Shown piece by piece: positions 9,347 to 18,526 of a DNA stretch of 64,000 nucleotides. Within the stretch, counting starts at the first letter, position 1, and every line of letters starts with the position of its first letter. The stretch spans positions 20,385 to 84,384 of the forward strand of contig CALISO010000018.1 of the NCBI GenBank assembly GCA_938041445.1. Reading direction: 5' to 3'. Under the pieces are notes generated by a model. The model worked only from the letters and a program-made list of their open reading frames with translations, was not told the origin of the DNA and did no database searches. Source of the stretch: an uncultured Saprospiraceae bacterium. Its GTDB lineage: Bacteria > Bacteroidota > Bacteroidia > Chitinophagales > Saprospiraceae. Position numbers and translations under genes: made by a program.

Positions 9347-9853
9347 ATGAAAACACTACAATTCATCGTACTTATAGTTGCGATTACACTTGGGTCAATG
9401 ACCTCAGCAACTGCTCAGAAATTTGCCTACATCAATTCTCAAGAGTTGATTAATGATTTACCAGAGGTAAAAGAGGCTAATTCCAATATTGAAGCATTCC
9501 AAGCTCAACTACAACGTAAGGGTCAGGAAATGATCAAAGTCTTGCAGGATAAGTATGCAGCTATCGAAAGAGATAGAGATAACTATTCTCCAATGCAACT
9601 AGAGGAGGAAGGGAAGAAGCTACAAGCTGAGGAAGCTAAGATTTTAGAATTTGAGCAGAGTAGTCAGCAAAAGATTCTTGAGAAAAGTGAAACATTATTA
9701 GCGCCTATAAGAACTAAGATTGAGAATGCAATCAAGGAAGTATCTGATGAGAATGGTTATGATTATGTATTTGACTATAGTACAGGTATGGTGCTTTACG
9801 CAAGTGAAGAGACGAATATCGGACCACTTGTCAAAGCGAAGTTAGGCTTATAG
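9347..9853 (+). CDS. Skp/OmpH-family periplasmic chaperone, second copy
   Basis: Paralogue of the preceding gene, 168 residues. It has a signal peptide cleaved near residue 23 (ATAQ), a KFAYINSQELI strand, a coiled-coil arm from about 40 to 115 and the closing block ENGYDYVFDYSTGMVLYA. It likely forms homo- or mixed trimers with its neighbour as a periplasmic chaperone. A strong terminator immediately downstream ends the pair's transcript. Confidence 0.9.
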   Translation: MKTLQFIVLIVAITLGSMTSATAQKFAYINSQELINDLPEVKEANSNIEAFQAQLQRKGQEMIKVLQDKYAAIERDRDNYSPMQLEEEGKKLQAEEAKILEFEQSSQQKILEKSETLLAPIRTKIENAIKEVSDENGYDYVFDYSTGMVLYASEETNIGPLVKAKLGL

Positions 9854-9880
9854 CCAGCATCGTATAATTGAGAATTACCT

Positions 9881-9918
9881 AATGGGAAATGATACTGAAG
9901 TATTGTTTCCCATTTTTT
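9881..9918 (+). terminator. terminator after the Skp pair
   Basis: Arms AATGGGAAA/TTTCCCATT enclose a second small stem, ATAC/GTAT, and are followed by a T run. It sits between the Skp genes and the convergent lspA. Confidence 0.85.
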
Positions 9919-9921
9919 GTT

Positions 9922-10602
9922 CTACCCCTCTTCTAGAATAGTATCCGAGAGGACTGAAGGATCTTCATTCTCTTCAGTAGATTCCTTCTTTTTGTCTTTG
10001 AATAGATCTGTATAGAAGAGAAGTATCATTGCGACACCTACGGATATTGCACTATCTGCAACATTAAATACAGGTCTAAAAAACAAGAATGGTTTGCCAC
10101 CCCAGATTGGCACCCAATCCGGCAATATGGTATCTATCATCGGAAAGTAGAACATATCAACTACTCTACCTTGAAGAAAACCTGCATAACCTCCTCCCTC
10201 AGGAAATAATTCTGCCATTTGTCCAGTGTGATGACTCTCCGAAAATATCATCCCATAAAACATTGAGTCTATGATATTGCCAATTGCTCCAGCGATAATC
10301 AACGAAAAGCATATAATGACACCCTTTCGTTCTTTAGCCTTGACCATTCCATTAATGATGTAGAATAGAAAGCCAACCATACATATACGAAAAACGGAGA
10401 GAGCATACTTGCCTATCACACCGCCAAACTCTAGGCCGAAAGCCATTCCTTTATTCTCAATAAATAGGATGCGAGCCCAATCGAGGCCAAGGATATTGAA
10501 TCCATCTCGGTAGGGAATGTTGAGCTTGATATAAAATTTCAAGAGTTGGTCTATAACCAATACCGAAATAATGACCAGTGCAATGATTGTCTTTCTCTTC
10601 AA
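9922..10602 (-). CDS. lspA: lipoprotein signal peptidase (signal peptidase II)
   Basis: Inner-membrane aspartyl protease that removes the signal peptide from prolipoproteins after lipidation. At 226 residues it is longer than the E. coli enzyme (164) because of an insertion at about 135-180. The catalytic aspartates are visible in GNIIDSM and FNVADSAI. Several lipoproteins in this window (M13 peptidase, the thioredoxin-like protein and others) are potential substrates. Follows the DksA-like gene at 39 bases and is probably co-transcribed. Confidence 0.95.
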   Translation of the reverse strand: MKRKTIIALVIISVLVIDQLLKFYIKLNIPYRDGFNILGLDWARILFIENKGMAFGLEFGGVIGKYALSVFRICMVGFLFYIINGMVKAKERKGVIICFSLIIAGAIGNIIDSMFYGMIFSESHHTGQMAELFPEGGGYAGFLQGRVVDMFYFPMIDTILPDWVPIWGGKPFLFFRPVFNVADSAISVGVAMILLFYTDLFKDKKKESTEENEDPSVLSDTILEEG

Positions 10603-10641
10603 GTCCTAAGTGTTTTAGCCTTGCAAAGAAAAGTAAAAATA

Positions 10642-11013
10642 TTAACCTTTTTGTTTAGCGTCAATACTCAGTGTCGCATGCGGCACTGCCATTAGTCGTT
10701 TCTTGGCAATAAGTTTGCCTGACTCTCTACATACACCATAGACTTTATTATCTACTCTAGTTCGAGCATTTTCAAGGTGGTGGATAAGTTTTCGTTGACG
10801 AGCTGCCAGTGTCATCATACGTTCTTGCTCTACAGACATAGTGCAATTGTCAAGACCTCTTACTCTTGCCTCTTCATTTTCTCCAAATTCAGAAAGACTC
10901 TTGGTGTAGAAATCTAATTGATTTTTAGCTTCTATGAGCTTACTATCAATCAATTCGCCAAATTCCTTTAACTCTTCATCGGAATAACGGGTTACGGATG
11001 CTTGCATTTTCAT
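10642..11013 (-). CDS. DksA/TraR-family protein with degenerate zinc finger
   Basis: Probably binds the RNA polymerase secondary channel and modulates transcription, by analogy with DksA. The 123 residues have a helical N-terminal part and a C-terminal block YGVCRESGKLIAKKRL...PHATLSIDAK that aligns with the DksA zinc finger. Only the first of the four zinc cysteines remains; the others are Ser, Ser and Ala. The fold is recognisable but probably binds no zinc. Upstream of lspA in the same direction. Confidence 0.85.
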   Translation of the reverse strand: MKMQASVTRYSDEELKEFGELIDSKLIEAKNQLDFYTKSLSEFGENEEARVRGLDNCTMSVEQERMMTLAARQRKLIHHLENARTRVDNKVYGVCRESGKLIAKKRLMAVPHATLSIDAKQKG

Positions 11014-11080
11014 AATATATTTCGTTGAAATCCAATACGCTATAAACCCAAAAAATGTTCCTCACTTGGTTCGATAGCCT

Positions 11081-11088
11081 TATATTTG
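11081..11088 (+). promoter_or_regulatory. possible promoter box of trhO
   Basis: TATATTTG fits the TAnnTTTG box, 67 bases upstream of the trhO start. The nearest TTG is only 12 bases further up, closer than the usual 19-21, so the -33 element is doubtful. Confidence 0.4.
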
Positions 11089-11155
11089 TGTTGATTATGT
11101 AGTGAACGCTACATATTAAGACTTTATTACTGACTTCGGGTTTAATGCAAAAGCC

Positions 11156-12202
11156 ATGAAAACACTCCATAATAAAGTAGACAAGACTGTCTTGAAGGCC
11201 AAAATCCTTAAAGACAATAGAGAACGAAAGACTCTCTCCTTCTATGTCTACTACCACCTTCCTAACACTCAGATTTTTAGAGATCACTTATACACTTTAC
11301 TGGCCAGCTGTGAAGTCTTAGGAAGAATCTATGTGGCCAATGAAGGTGTTAATGGACAAATATCGGTGCCAAGTGACCGTCTATCTGCATTTGAAAAAGC
11401 GATGGACAACATTACCTTCTTTCAAGGACTGAGACATAACTATGCGATTGAGGATGATGGCAAATCATTTTACAAGCTAGCAATCAAGATTAGAAATAAG
11501 ATTGTTGCAGATGGACTAAACGATGCTGACTTTGATGTGACTGATAAGGGTACACACCTATCTGCTGCAGAATTTAATCAACTGGTAGCCAAAGACAACA
11601 CCCTTGTCGTCGATATGCGAAATCACTATGAGAGTGAAGTTGGTAAATTCAAGCAAGCGATTACACCTGATGTCGAAACATTCAAGGAAGCTCTCCCACT
11701 TGTAGAGGATATGCTCAAGGACAAAAAGGAAGACCACAACATCGTGATGTATTGCACAGGTGGTATCAGATGTGAAAAGGCATCAGCATACTATAAGCAT
11801 AAGGGATTCAAATATGTCTATCAACTCGAAGGTGGCATCATCGAATATGCAAGACAAGCCAAAGAACAAGGATTAGAAAATCACTTCATAGGAAAGAATT
11901 TTGTCTTTGACGAACGTCTAGGTGAACGAATTACTGAAGACGTTATCTCTTATTGCCATCAATGTGGTAAACCGTCCGACATACACAGAAACTGTCGCAA
12001 TGATGCCTGTCACATCCTCTTCATCCAATGTGATGAATGTGCTACAACATATGAAGAGGCATGTTCTATTACCTGTAAAGATTTTCTTCATCTCCCAGAA
12101 GAAGACCAACAAACATTAAAAACCCAGATGGAATTCAATGGGACAAAGTTTGGTAAAGGACGGTACAAGGCTGCTAGAAATGCAGAGTTAGATAACAGTT
12201 GA
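11156..12202 (+). CDS. trhO: tRNA uridine 34 hydroxylase, rhodanese family
   Basis: TrhO (YceA) family enzyme that hydroxylates uridine 34 in tRNA anticodons. The 348 residues contain an N-terminal alpha/beta domain (RIYVANEGVNGQIS), a central rhodanese domain at about 125-230 with the active-site loop CTGGIRC beginning at Cys200, and a cysteine-rich C-terminal region (CHQCGKPSD...CDECATTYEEAC) probably binding metal. Divergent from the dksA-like gene and convergent with the CNNM/CBS gene, with only 7 bases between stops. Confidence 0.92.
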   Translation: MKTLHNKVDKTVLKAKILKDNRERKTLSFYVYYHLPNTQIFRDHLYTLLASCEVLGRIYVANEGVNGQISVPSDRLSAFEKAMDNITFFQGLRHNYAIEDDGKSFYKLAIKIRNKIVADGLNDADFDVTDKGTHLSAAEFNQLVAKDNTLVVDMRNHYESEVGKFKQAITPDVETFKEALPLVEDMLKDKKEDHNIVMYCTGGIRCEKASAYYKHKGFKYVYQLEGGIIEYARQAKEQGLENHFIGKNFVFDERLGERITEDVISYCHQCGKPSDIHRNCRNDACHILFIQCDECATTYEEACSITCKDFLHLPEEDQQTLKTQMEFNGTKFGKGRYKAARNAELDNS

Positions 12203-12209
12203 TTGAAGT

Positions 12210-13472
12210 CTACACCTTAGACTCTTCTCCCTCTATCTCAATAACTCTGACTATCACAACTTCAATCTTTGTATCAGACATTTCTTCGATGGTATAGATA
12301 GTGTTTTCGTGGACAATTTCTTCGCCCTCTTCTGGAATATTACCTGTATGTGTCACTAAGAATCCTGATAGTGTCTGATATTCTCCCTCAGGTATATTGA
12401 GTGAGTTGTACTTCTCATTGAGGTGATCAATCTCTAGTCTTCCAGAGAATCTCCAGTGGTTCTCATCTAAGGTGTCTTCAAGATGATCTTCGTTATCATG
12501 CTCATCCTCTATCTCACCAAAAATTTCCTCAAGGATATCTTCAAGAGTAATAATGCCGGCAGTACTCCCAAATTCATCTACAACTACAGCAATAGACGTC
12601 TGCTCTCTGATAAATCGATGAAGTAGGTCATTCAGATTCATCGTCTCAGGGACAAATGGCAGATCAAGAACCAGTGACTTGAAGGAGGTGGGATTATCTA
12701 GCAACTGTTGATGATGAATATACCCTTCTACATCTTCTATGTCGTCATTGACCAAGATGATCCTCGACAACTTAGTCTCCGTAATCACTTCAATAAGGTC
12801 TGATACATCTCCAGACACGTCAAAGTGAATAATCTCAGTACGAGGCACCATACAATCTCTCACCTTACTATCCTTAAGGTTGATGGCATTGGTCAATATC
12901 TCCTTATCGATATCTTCGTTCTCCTCTGAAATGTTTTTTTCAAGATAGTTTTCAAGGTCGACTTCACTTAGTCTATAATCTAACTTCTCTGCTTCTACCT
13001 TGAATACTTTCAAGATCACATTAGTCAATCCTGACATAATCCAAGTTGGTATCAAGAGTAACCACTTAAAAAACAGTAGTGGATATGTCAGGAGTGACAA
13101 CGCTTGATTAGAATAGAGACTAAAAAACGTCTTGGGAATAAACTCTCCAAATACCAACACAACCAAAGTGATGATGAGTGTAAATACGATCAACGATGGG
13201 AGTGGAAGTTCTGCCAATCCAGGAAAAATCTGCTCTAGCAATGCCGTCATACAAAATGTGAAAGCAACAAGCGCAATATTATTACCTATCAACATCGATC
13301 CAAGAAATTCCTTAGGTTTTTGATAGAAGCGGTTAATGATATTGCTCTTTGCCGATCCTTCTTCGTTTTGGATGGCAATTCCTAGCTTATTCGCTGAGAC
13401 AAATGCAATCTCCGACCCACTAAAAAATGCGGACAGTAAGAGAAAGACTATTATGAGTAGTATCAATGACAT
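12210..13472 (-). CDS. CNNM/CBS-domain membrane protein (HlyC/CorC family)
   Basis: Predicted ion (possibly Mg2+) transport-associated membrane protein, 420 residues. Three to four N-terminal membrane segments form a CNNM/DUF21 domain (FFSGSEIAFVSANK near residue 16). Tandem CBS domains follow at about 195-320 (MVPRTEI...VDEFGSTAGIITLEDILEEIFGEI), then a C-terminal CorC_HlyC domain. GldE of gliding motility belongs to the same family, so a motility role cannot be excluded, but no other gld genes are nearby. Confidence 0.88.
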   Translation of the reverse strand: MSLILLIIVFLLLSAFFSGSEIAFVSANKLGIAIQNEEGSAKSNIINRFYQKPKEFLGSMLIGNNIALVAFTFCMTALLEQIFPGLAELPLPSLIVFTLIITLVVLVFGEFIPKTFFSLYSNQALSLLTYPLLFFKWLLLIPTWIMSGLTNVILKVFKVEAEKLDYRLSEVDLENYLEKNISEENEDIDKEILTNAINLKDSKVRDCMVPRTEIIHFDVSGDVSDLIEVITETKLSRIILVNDDIEDVEGYIHHQQLLDNPTSFKSLVLDLPFVPETMNLNDLLHRFIREQTSIAVVVDEFGSTAGIITLEDILEEIFGEIEDEHDNEDHLEDTLDENHWRFSGRLEIDHLNEKYNSLNIPEGEYQTLSGFLVTHTGNIPEEGEEIVHENTIYTIEEMSDTKIEVVIVRVIEIEGEESKV

Positions 13473-13476
13473 ATAA

Positions 13477-13484
13477 CAAATGTA
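13477..13484 (-). promoter_or_regulatory. TAnnTTTG promoter box of the CNNM/CBS gene
   Basis: Minus-strand TACATTTG ends 4 bases before the ATG, so the transcript would be leaderless or nearly so. No clear -33 TTG is visible. Confidence 0.45.
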
Positions 13485-13736
13485 AGATGTTATTGTGTAA
13501 GAATTGTTGACTAACGCTAGGGATGGGTAAAAAATAGTTGTCCCTAAAGCTCATTAAGCAGTTGCCAATGGTAACTGTTTAAAACTTCAGCCTCTGTCCT
13601 CTCTAGGGGGAAAAGTGCCAATTGTTACCCTTGGAGGATAGCTAGGTGAAATTCATATATGGCCCCATTTATCCTAAATCATGGGTGGATACATAAAAGT
13701 ACAGGCAGCACACCTATCCTCAACTGATTAATAGAA
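13485..13736. other. intergenic region without a recognised gene
   Basis: No plausible open reading frame. It contains an imperfect inverted repeat at 13559-13577 (CAGTTGCCA/TGGTAACTG, one G-T mismatch) and a related sequence, GCCAATTGTTACC, near 13617. These could belong to an uncharacterised RNA or operator, but no known family is recognised. Confidence 0.4.
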
Positions 13737-13773
13737 TTTATTGGAGACGAGCAAATTGCTCGTCTCCAATAAA
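13737..13773. terminator. perfect 16-bp hairpin, probable terminator
   Basis: Arms TTTATTGGAGACGAGC and its exact complement enclose a 5-base loop. It lies just after the minus-strand beta-barrel-like gene. Neither side has a classic T run; the T-rich end of the stem would have to serve. It is the strongest perfect stem in this intergenic region. Confidence 0.55.
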
Positions 13774-13810
13774 AAAATTATTATTTTCTGTCAAAGTCTA
13801 TTACCCAGCC

Positions 13811-14488
13811 CTATTTGCCACTATTCTTACGTTTCAGATCAATATCATATCTAATCGTAAGTTGAGCTACCATGTAGTGTACCCTATCATGATCCAAAAA
13901 ATCGTTTGGACAACTATTAGATATTCTTTGATATGGCTTGAGCATTGGATTGAGTCTGAGGTTTAAGCCAACACTAAAGTTTCTATAAAACGCATACTTA
14001 ATATTTGTTGACACTAATGGACTAAAAGCATTGAAACCATAACACGTCCTAGGTTCCCAAGTGTGAATAATAATGTTATCTACATATGCGCCGATAGGTG
14101 CATCATTATAGGTCACTCCAAGGGTGAAACGAGCAGATATTCTATCAAAATCTCTCTCTAAGCCAGCCAAGAGTGAATAAGATTCCACTTTAAGCCTAAG
14201 TATACTCGCTAGATTTAGATCATTATAATTCAATATCAGAGTATAGTATGTCTCGAATCCTACATACAATCCATTTCTCATTAATCCAACTCTTAGGTTT
14301 GGAATAAAATAATCATTGGAATAATACCCATTAAACCCACGATCTAAGCTCGAAAGGCTGCTAATATCATAAGATAGTAGCGGTAATTCTATTGTCAGTT
14401 TTGTCTCTTGACCATATGAATAATTTGCAATTGCTAAAAGTGCAAATACTTTACTCCATTTTAATAAATCTGCTATTCTGAATTTCAT
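13811..14488 (-). CDS. predicted secreted or outer-membrane beta-barrel-like protein
   Basis: Unrecognised 225-residue protein. A signal peptide ends near residue 27 (NYSYGQ). The rest alternates polar and hydrophobic residues in short strands rich in Tyr, Phe and Asn (GLYVGFETYYTLILNY, ISARFTLGVTYND), and it ends in an aromatic/basic strand, as small outer-membrane barrels do. Its start lies inside the 3' end of the M4 protease gene, overlapping by 38 bases, so translation may be coupled. Function unknown. Confidence 0.55.
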   Translation of the reverse strand: MKFRIADLLKWSKVFALLAIANYSYGQETKLTIELPLLSYDISSLSSLDRGFNGYYSNDYFIPNLRVGLMRNGLYVGFETYYTLILNYNDLNLASILRLKVESYSLLAGLERDFDRISARFTLGVTYNDAPIGAYVDNIIIHTWEPRTCYGFNAFSPLVSTNIKYAFYRNFSVGLNLRLNPMLKPYQRISNSCPNDFLDHDRVHYMVAQLTIRYDIDLKRKNSGK

Positions 14489-16742
14489 TATTTTCTGTTT
14501 GAATTAATATTGTATAGTAACCATCGATTAGATCATCTACCTCAATTACACCAAGTTCAACAATGCCACTCTTAACGAGAATCCCTGATGAACTATAAAT
14601 TGAAAAAGGATTATTAATAAAGCTTGTGGACACTGAAAGAAAAGATTTCACAGGATTTGGATAAATTTGAAAGGTTTTCTTGTCTTCCTCTCCATGTTGA
14701 TAGTCTCTCTGTGTGGTCATATTGTCATTGCAATAATTTATTTGATCTTCATCACTTGGTCCATCAATATTTGGACAAAATACCATTCTAAATCTAACTA
14801 CACCTTTATTACCCATCACATCCTCATATAAGAAAAATAACCAATTGCTTAATTGTTGATTGTCTGGTATATCCGTAATTGTTAACGTGTTATTATTATC
14901 ACCAGAAGTAATAAACGTCCAATCTGTTGTAGAACCTTTTAACCCTACCCACGGAATACTGAAATCAATTGGAGTCCATACTAAGTCTCCACCTATCACA
15001 TTATTGACTACTACACTCATAGGCAAATTTCTTTGATCATGGCAAATTAAATTTTCAGTGTAGGTGACCATACAACTCTCTACAGTACCCACACCAACTG
15101 CTTCCCAAGCTAGCATAGTTTGAATATGTTCTGTACTGCATTCTCCAAATAGGTCAATCGCTGCTTCAACTGCGCCATTTCTTGAATCACCATAATCTGA
15201 GGTCTGTTCTATGTAATTTTCTAAATTGCGGAAAGTAATTTCAGCAGCTTTATCGATTCCAATACCATTTACTAATATTCCATTATTTACACCACCCTGA
15301 GAAAGAAGATAAAACCATCTATTTTGGACACCTGAGTTTTTGTGTGGAGAATTACTAGTAATAAAGTCCCAATTATCATCATGGTAATAAATTGGCTGAG
15401 ATCCACTAGGCGAATTAAGAGGATTCATGATATCTCTTAATTCATAACTTCCGGCAGAAACAATCCAATCCCAACTTGCTGGCAGAGACTCTTTCTCTAT
15501 TAAAGTTCCAAATATATCAGAGAAAGACTCGTTCAAGTTATCAGCATCTCGGTTATCGGAAACATCACCTCCCAAGTTATTTAGTTCATCAATAACAAAG
15601 TGAGTGAACTCGTGACCGACAATAACATTTGAACCAAGATATTCGTCACCTTCAAATGAAAATGTTAACCAATCTTCTGAATCAGAGTATTGAGCCCCAG
15701 ACCCAGGAAAAACATTCGACTTGACTCTCAAGGTCCTAGTTGAAGAGCCTGCAGAATAATCGAATACATCTCTGTAAAAATCATAAGATTCCAATACAGC
15801 CCAATGCGTTTGTGTATGCAAAATTTCATCCTCCGACCATAAGTTACCATCACTCTTATTCATAGTTATCTTTCTAGCCTTACGCCAATCTTCCTCCTTT
15901 AGACCACTTTCAGCATCCCGAGTTTTAATCCTTAGATCACTATATTCTGTTTTCAATCTATGTTTTCCAAAACTGAGTCGCGTCGACATTTCTTTAACAC
16001 CATCAAATGTATGCCCATGGGTAGTCTCATTAGATCCCAACAATAGTTGCTTTTCGCTCGTATTATTACCCTGAGTCCGCTTATTGCATCCTTCATCCTT
16101 GGTATGATTATGAAAACAATTTCTTACATCAGAGGTCTTGCTGATTATTAAGCCCGTTTTACTATCAATCTTATATGTTAAGGTAGTGTCCGAAGCGAAC
16201 ATAATGAATTTATAAACTAAGGTGGTATCACAGTCAATAACCAATTCTGGACTAGGAAAAAAAGTTGCTTCTGTATCCTCCTCTTCTTCCTTATATTCTG
16301 CTTCAGATATTGGATCATTCCATAAAAATTCTCTACCAGGTAGATCAGAAATCGCAATTTGGATTGCATCCTCAGACGAAATGTTTGTGGTTGTGTCTAA
16401 ATCAATACCACATATAAAATTACCATTTATCGAAGTTAACAAGCATTCTCTAAAGTGCTCGATTAGTGTGCCACATTCTACAGGTATGTCAGAATAATAT
16501 TGCTGGTAGATAAAATGCTCATCGTCGTTATTACCTTGAGACATTCTTTCAAGTCGCATTTCATCATTTGACGACATTCCAAATTCTTGCTTGTATATAG
16601 AAAGCAAATCTCCCGGTTGGAATACCCCTAAAGGCATAAAGTATATCCACCCACTAGAATCAATATCAACTGATATGTTATCAACAAACTCATTTGATTC
16701 TGAAAAGATACAATGATTATTATCGTTTCTCTGCCCATGCAA
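14451..16742 (-). CDS. secreted M4 (thermolysin-like) metalloprotease with T9SS sorting domain
   Basis: Predicted extracellular zinc endopeptidase, 763 residues in the open frame. An N-terminal FTP/PepSY-like propeptide region is followed by the M4 catalytic domain. HEFTH is near residue 375 and NESFSDIFG follows with the third zinc ligand. The C-terminal 80 residues form a type IX secretion sorting domain (IYPNPVKSFLSVS...GYYTILIQTE). The frame begins at a TTG with no signal peptide. A good signal peptide (MRFYFLFFIFLITVSASL, then LHGQ) starts at an ATG at 16797 but is out of frame by one base across an A8 tract at 16765-16772. The working gene is therefore probably 14451-16797 with a slipped or mis-sequenced tract. 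Confidence 0.85.
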   Translation of the reverse strand: MHGQRNDNNHCIFSESNEFVDNISVDIDSSGWIYFMPLGVFQPGDLLSIYKQEFGMSSNDEMRLERMSQGNNDDEHFIYQQYYSDIPVECGTLIEHFRECLLTSINGNFICGIDLDTTTNISSEDAIQIAISDLPGREFLWNDPISEAEYKEEEEDTEATFFPSPELVIDCDTTLVYKFIMFASDTTLTYKIDSKTGLIISKTSDVRNCFHNHTKDEGCNKRTQGNNTSEKQLLLGSNETTHGHTFDGVKEMSTRLSFGKHRLKTEYSDLRIKTRDAESGLKEEDWRKARKITMNKSDGNLWSEDEILHTQTHWAVLESYDFYRDVFDYSAGSSTRTLRVKSNVFPGSGAQYSDSEDWLTFSFEGDEYLGSNVIVGHEFTHFVIDELNNLGGDVSDNRDADNLNESFSDIFGTLIEKESLPASWDWIVSAGSYELRDIMNPLNSPSGSQPIYYHDDNWDFITSNSPHKNSGVQNRWFYLLSQGGVNNGILVNGIGIDKAAEITFRNLENYIEQTSDYGDSRNGAVEAAIDLFGECSTEHIQTMLAWEAVGVGTVESCMVTYTENLICHDQRNLPMSVVVNNVIGGDLVWTPIDFSIPWVGLKGSTTDWTFITSGDNNNTLTITDIPDNQQLSNWLFFLYEDVMGNKGVVRFRMVFCPNIDGPSDEDQINYCNDNMTTQRDYQHGEEDKKTFQIYPNPVKSFLSVSTSFINNPFSIYSSSGILVKSGIVELGVIEVDDLIDGYYTILIQTENNEIQNSRFIKME

Positions 16743-16797
16743 TAGACTAGCAGAAACTGTAATTAAAAAAAATAAAAAATAAAAAATAAAAACGCAT

Positions 16798-17463
16798 AAT
16801 TTAAAGGTTTACCATCTACCAACCCTTACTCTATAAAAAGCAACCTAAAATTTGCAGTCTCAATGTGACGTTGAGTTGAGGCTGCACTATACATTTCAAT
16901 GTTATCGTGGGCTCTTTTAATTGTTTAGAATCGGTTTCTGGGTTAAAAAAATAATTGTTTTAAAGTAAATCAATAGTCAAAATATAAGAGATATAGTTGA
17001 GTTTAGATAGCACCACTTTGGGGCAAAAAAACCTTTTTACTATTTCATTTAAATCCATCAATTAATTACCTTATTAATTGATTTACTGTTACTTAAAACA
17101 TCACTTAGAAAGTGCTTTTAACATATGAAAAAGTACTTAATATGATTCTATACGTCAAGCTAATCACGGTTTTATTAAAGTAAGATGATATTTGTCTGAA
17201 GTCAAAGAATGTAAGAAGTGGTACTATCAAGCCACTTATCTCTCTCCTCCTTGGTCGAGATAAACATCCACTCATGCTTCAGTCGAGATATAAAAAAGAC
17301 CCTGTAGCTTTTTGAGGAATTCTTCGATTACTTCTTCAAACTGCCGAATATTTCAGACTAGAATTAGATGCTTTTAGGACACCAGTCAACCTTATTAAAA
17401 TACGGACAATCATTGCACATTGACCATTATGCATTTACCATTCACAAATGCCTTCAGCATTCG
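16798..17463. other. long intergenic region without a recognised gene
   Basis: About 660 AT-rich bases between the divergent M4 protease and rlmN. No frame looks like a protein on either strand. A direct repeat GTCGAGATA occurs at about 17254 and 17284. I see no tRNA, known RNA family or strong terminator. It probably holds the protease promoter, but no clear TAnnTTTG box is placed for it. Confidence 0.5.
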
Positions 17464-17472
17464 TACCTTTGC
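17464..17472 (+). promoter_or_regulatory. TAnnTTTG promoter box of rlmN
   Basis: TACCTTTGC lies 7 bases before the ATG at 17480. Its position rules out the longer frame from 17420 as the main product, because transcription would begin at or just before the ATG. Confidence 0.65.
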
Positions 17473-17479
17473 ACTCAGA

Positions 17480-18526
17480 ATGGAGCAAGTAAAGATTGAC
17501 ATCAGACAACTATCGAAGGAAGATATCCAAGAGGCGATTAAGTCATTGGGCCAACCCAAGTTCAGAGCCAAGCAAGTCTATGAGTGGCTGTGGAAGCATG
17601 GTGTCACGACATTCGAACAGATGACTAACTTGTCTAAGTCACTACGAGAACAACTTGACCAGCACTATAGCATCAATCCGATTACGCTTGACAAGCAACA
17701 AGTAAGTAGCGACGGGACAATCAAATGCCGATATAAACTATATGATGGTGCGATGATTGAGACGGTGCTAATTCCAGTGCCGGATGATGATAGATATACG
17801 GTCTGTGTCTCCTCGCAAGTCGGATGCAGTCTGACGTGTAAGTTCTGTGCGACTGGCCAGATGAAACGTGTCAGAAATCTTGATGCTAGTGAGATCTATG
17901 ATCAAGTCGCAATGACTAATGCCATGTGTATCGAACGCTATGATCACCCAATTACTAACATCGTCTATATGGGTATGGGAGAACCCCTCCTCGCTTATCG
18001 ACCAGTTTTGAAATCTATAGAATACATTACCTCGGATGATGGTCTTGCCATGTCACCTCGAAGGATTACAGTATCGACAGCAGGTATCGCAAAAATGATT
18101 ACTAAGCTTGCTGATGAAGGCATCAAGTGTAACCTTGCCCTTTCTCTCCACGCCGCTGACGATACGAAGCGGAACGAGATTATGCCTATCAATGAACAGA
18201 ATAATCTGGAAGTATTGATGGAGTCACTAGAATACTTTTTTAGCAAGACCAAGAATATGATCTACTATGAGTATATCGCATTCAACGACTTCAATATCAC
18301 TCGACAAGATGCGAATAACCTCATCAAGCTCTGCAGGCAATTTCCTGTAAAGGTCAACATCATCGAGTACAATCCGGTGGATGGCGTAGACTTTACTCGA
18401 GCACCTGAGCAAGATGTTGATGCTTTTGCAAAAATGATTCGCGATGCAGGAATAATGGTTACAGTAAGACGTAGTCGAGGTAAGGATATCGATGCCGCTT
18501 GTGGTCAATTAGCTAATAAGGAGTAA
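17480..18526 (+). CDS. rlmN: 23S rRNA (adenine2503-C2)/tRNA A37 methyltransferase
   Basis: Radical-SAM enzyme that methylates C2 of A2503 in 23S rRNA and A37 in some tRNAs. The 348 residues from the chosen ATG start with MEQVKIDIRQLSKEDI; a longer frame back to a TTG at 17420 is unlikely because a promoter box sits in it. The iron-sulfur cysteines are in CSLTCKFCATGQ. The conserved MGMGEPLLAY, RRITVSTAG and LSLHAAD blocks are present, and the C-terminal cysteine in DAACGQL is the methyl carrier. It is followed without a gap by pdeM. Confidence 0.95.
   Translation: MEQVKIDIRQLSKEDIQEAIKSLGQPKFRAKQVYEWLWKHGVTTFEQMTNLSKSLREQLDQHYSINPITLDKQQVSSDGTIKCRYKLYDGAMIETVLIPVPDDDRYTVCVSSQVGCSLTCKFCATGQMKRVRNLDASEIYDQVAMTNAMCIERYDHPITNIVYMGMGEPLLAYRPVLKSIEYITSDDGLAMSPRRITVSTAGIAKMITKLADEGIKCNLALSLHAADDTKRNEIMPINEQNNLEVLMESLEYFFSKTKNMIYYEYIAFNDFNITRQDANNLIKLCRQFPVKVNIIEYNPVDGVDFTRAPEQDVDAFAKMIRDAGIMVTVRRSRGKDIDAACGQLANKE

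Noticed and set aside
10976-11287. 103-codon minus-strand frame across the dksA-like/trhO junction
   Set aside because: Overlaps two well-supported genes and lacks any family resemblance.
17254-17292. Direct repeat GTCGAGATA considered as an attachment or operator site
   Set aside because: Only two 9-base copies in AT-rich sequence, with no recombinase or regulator linked to them.
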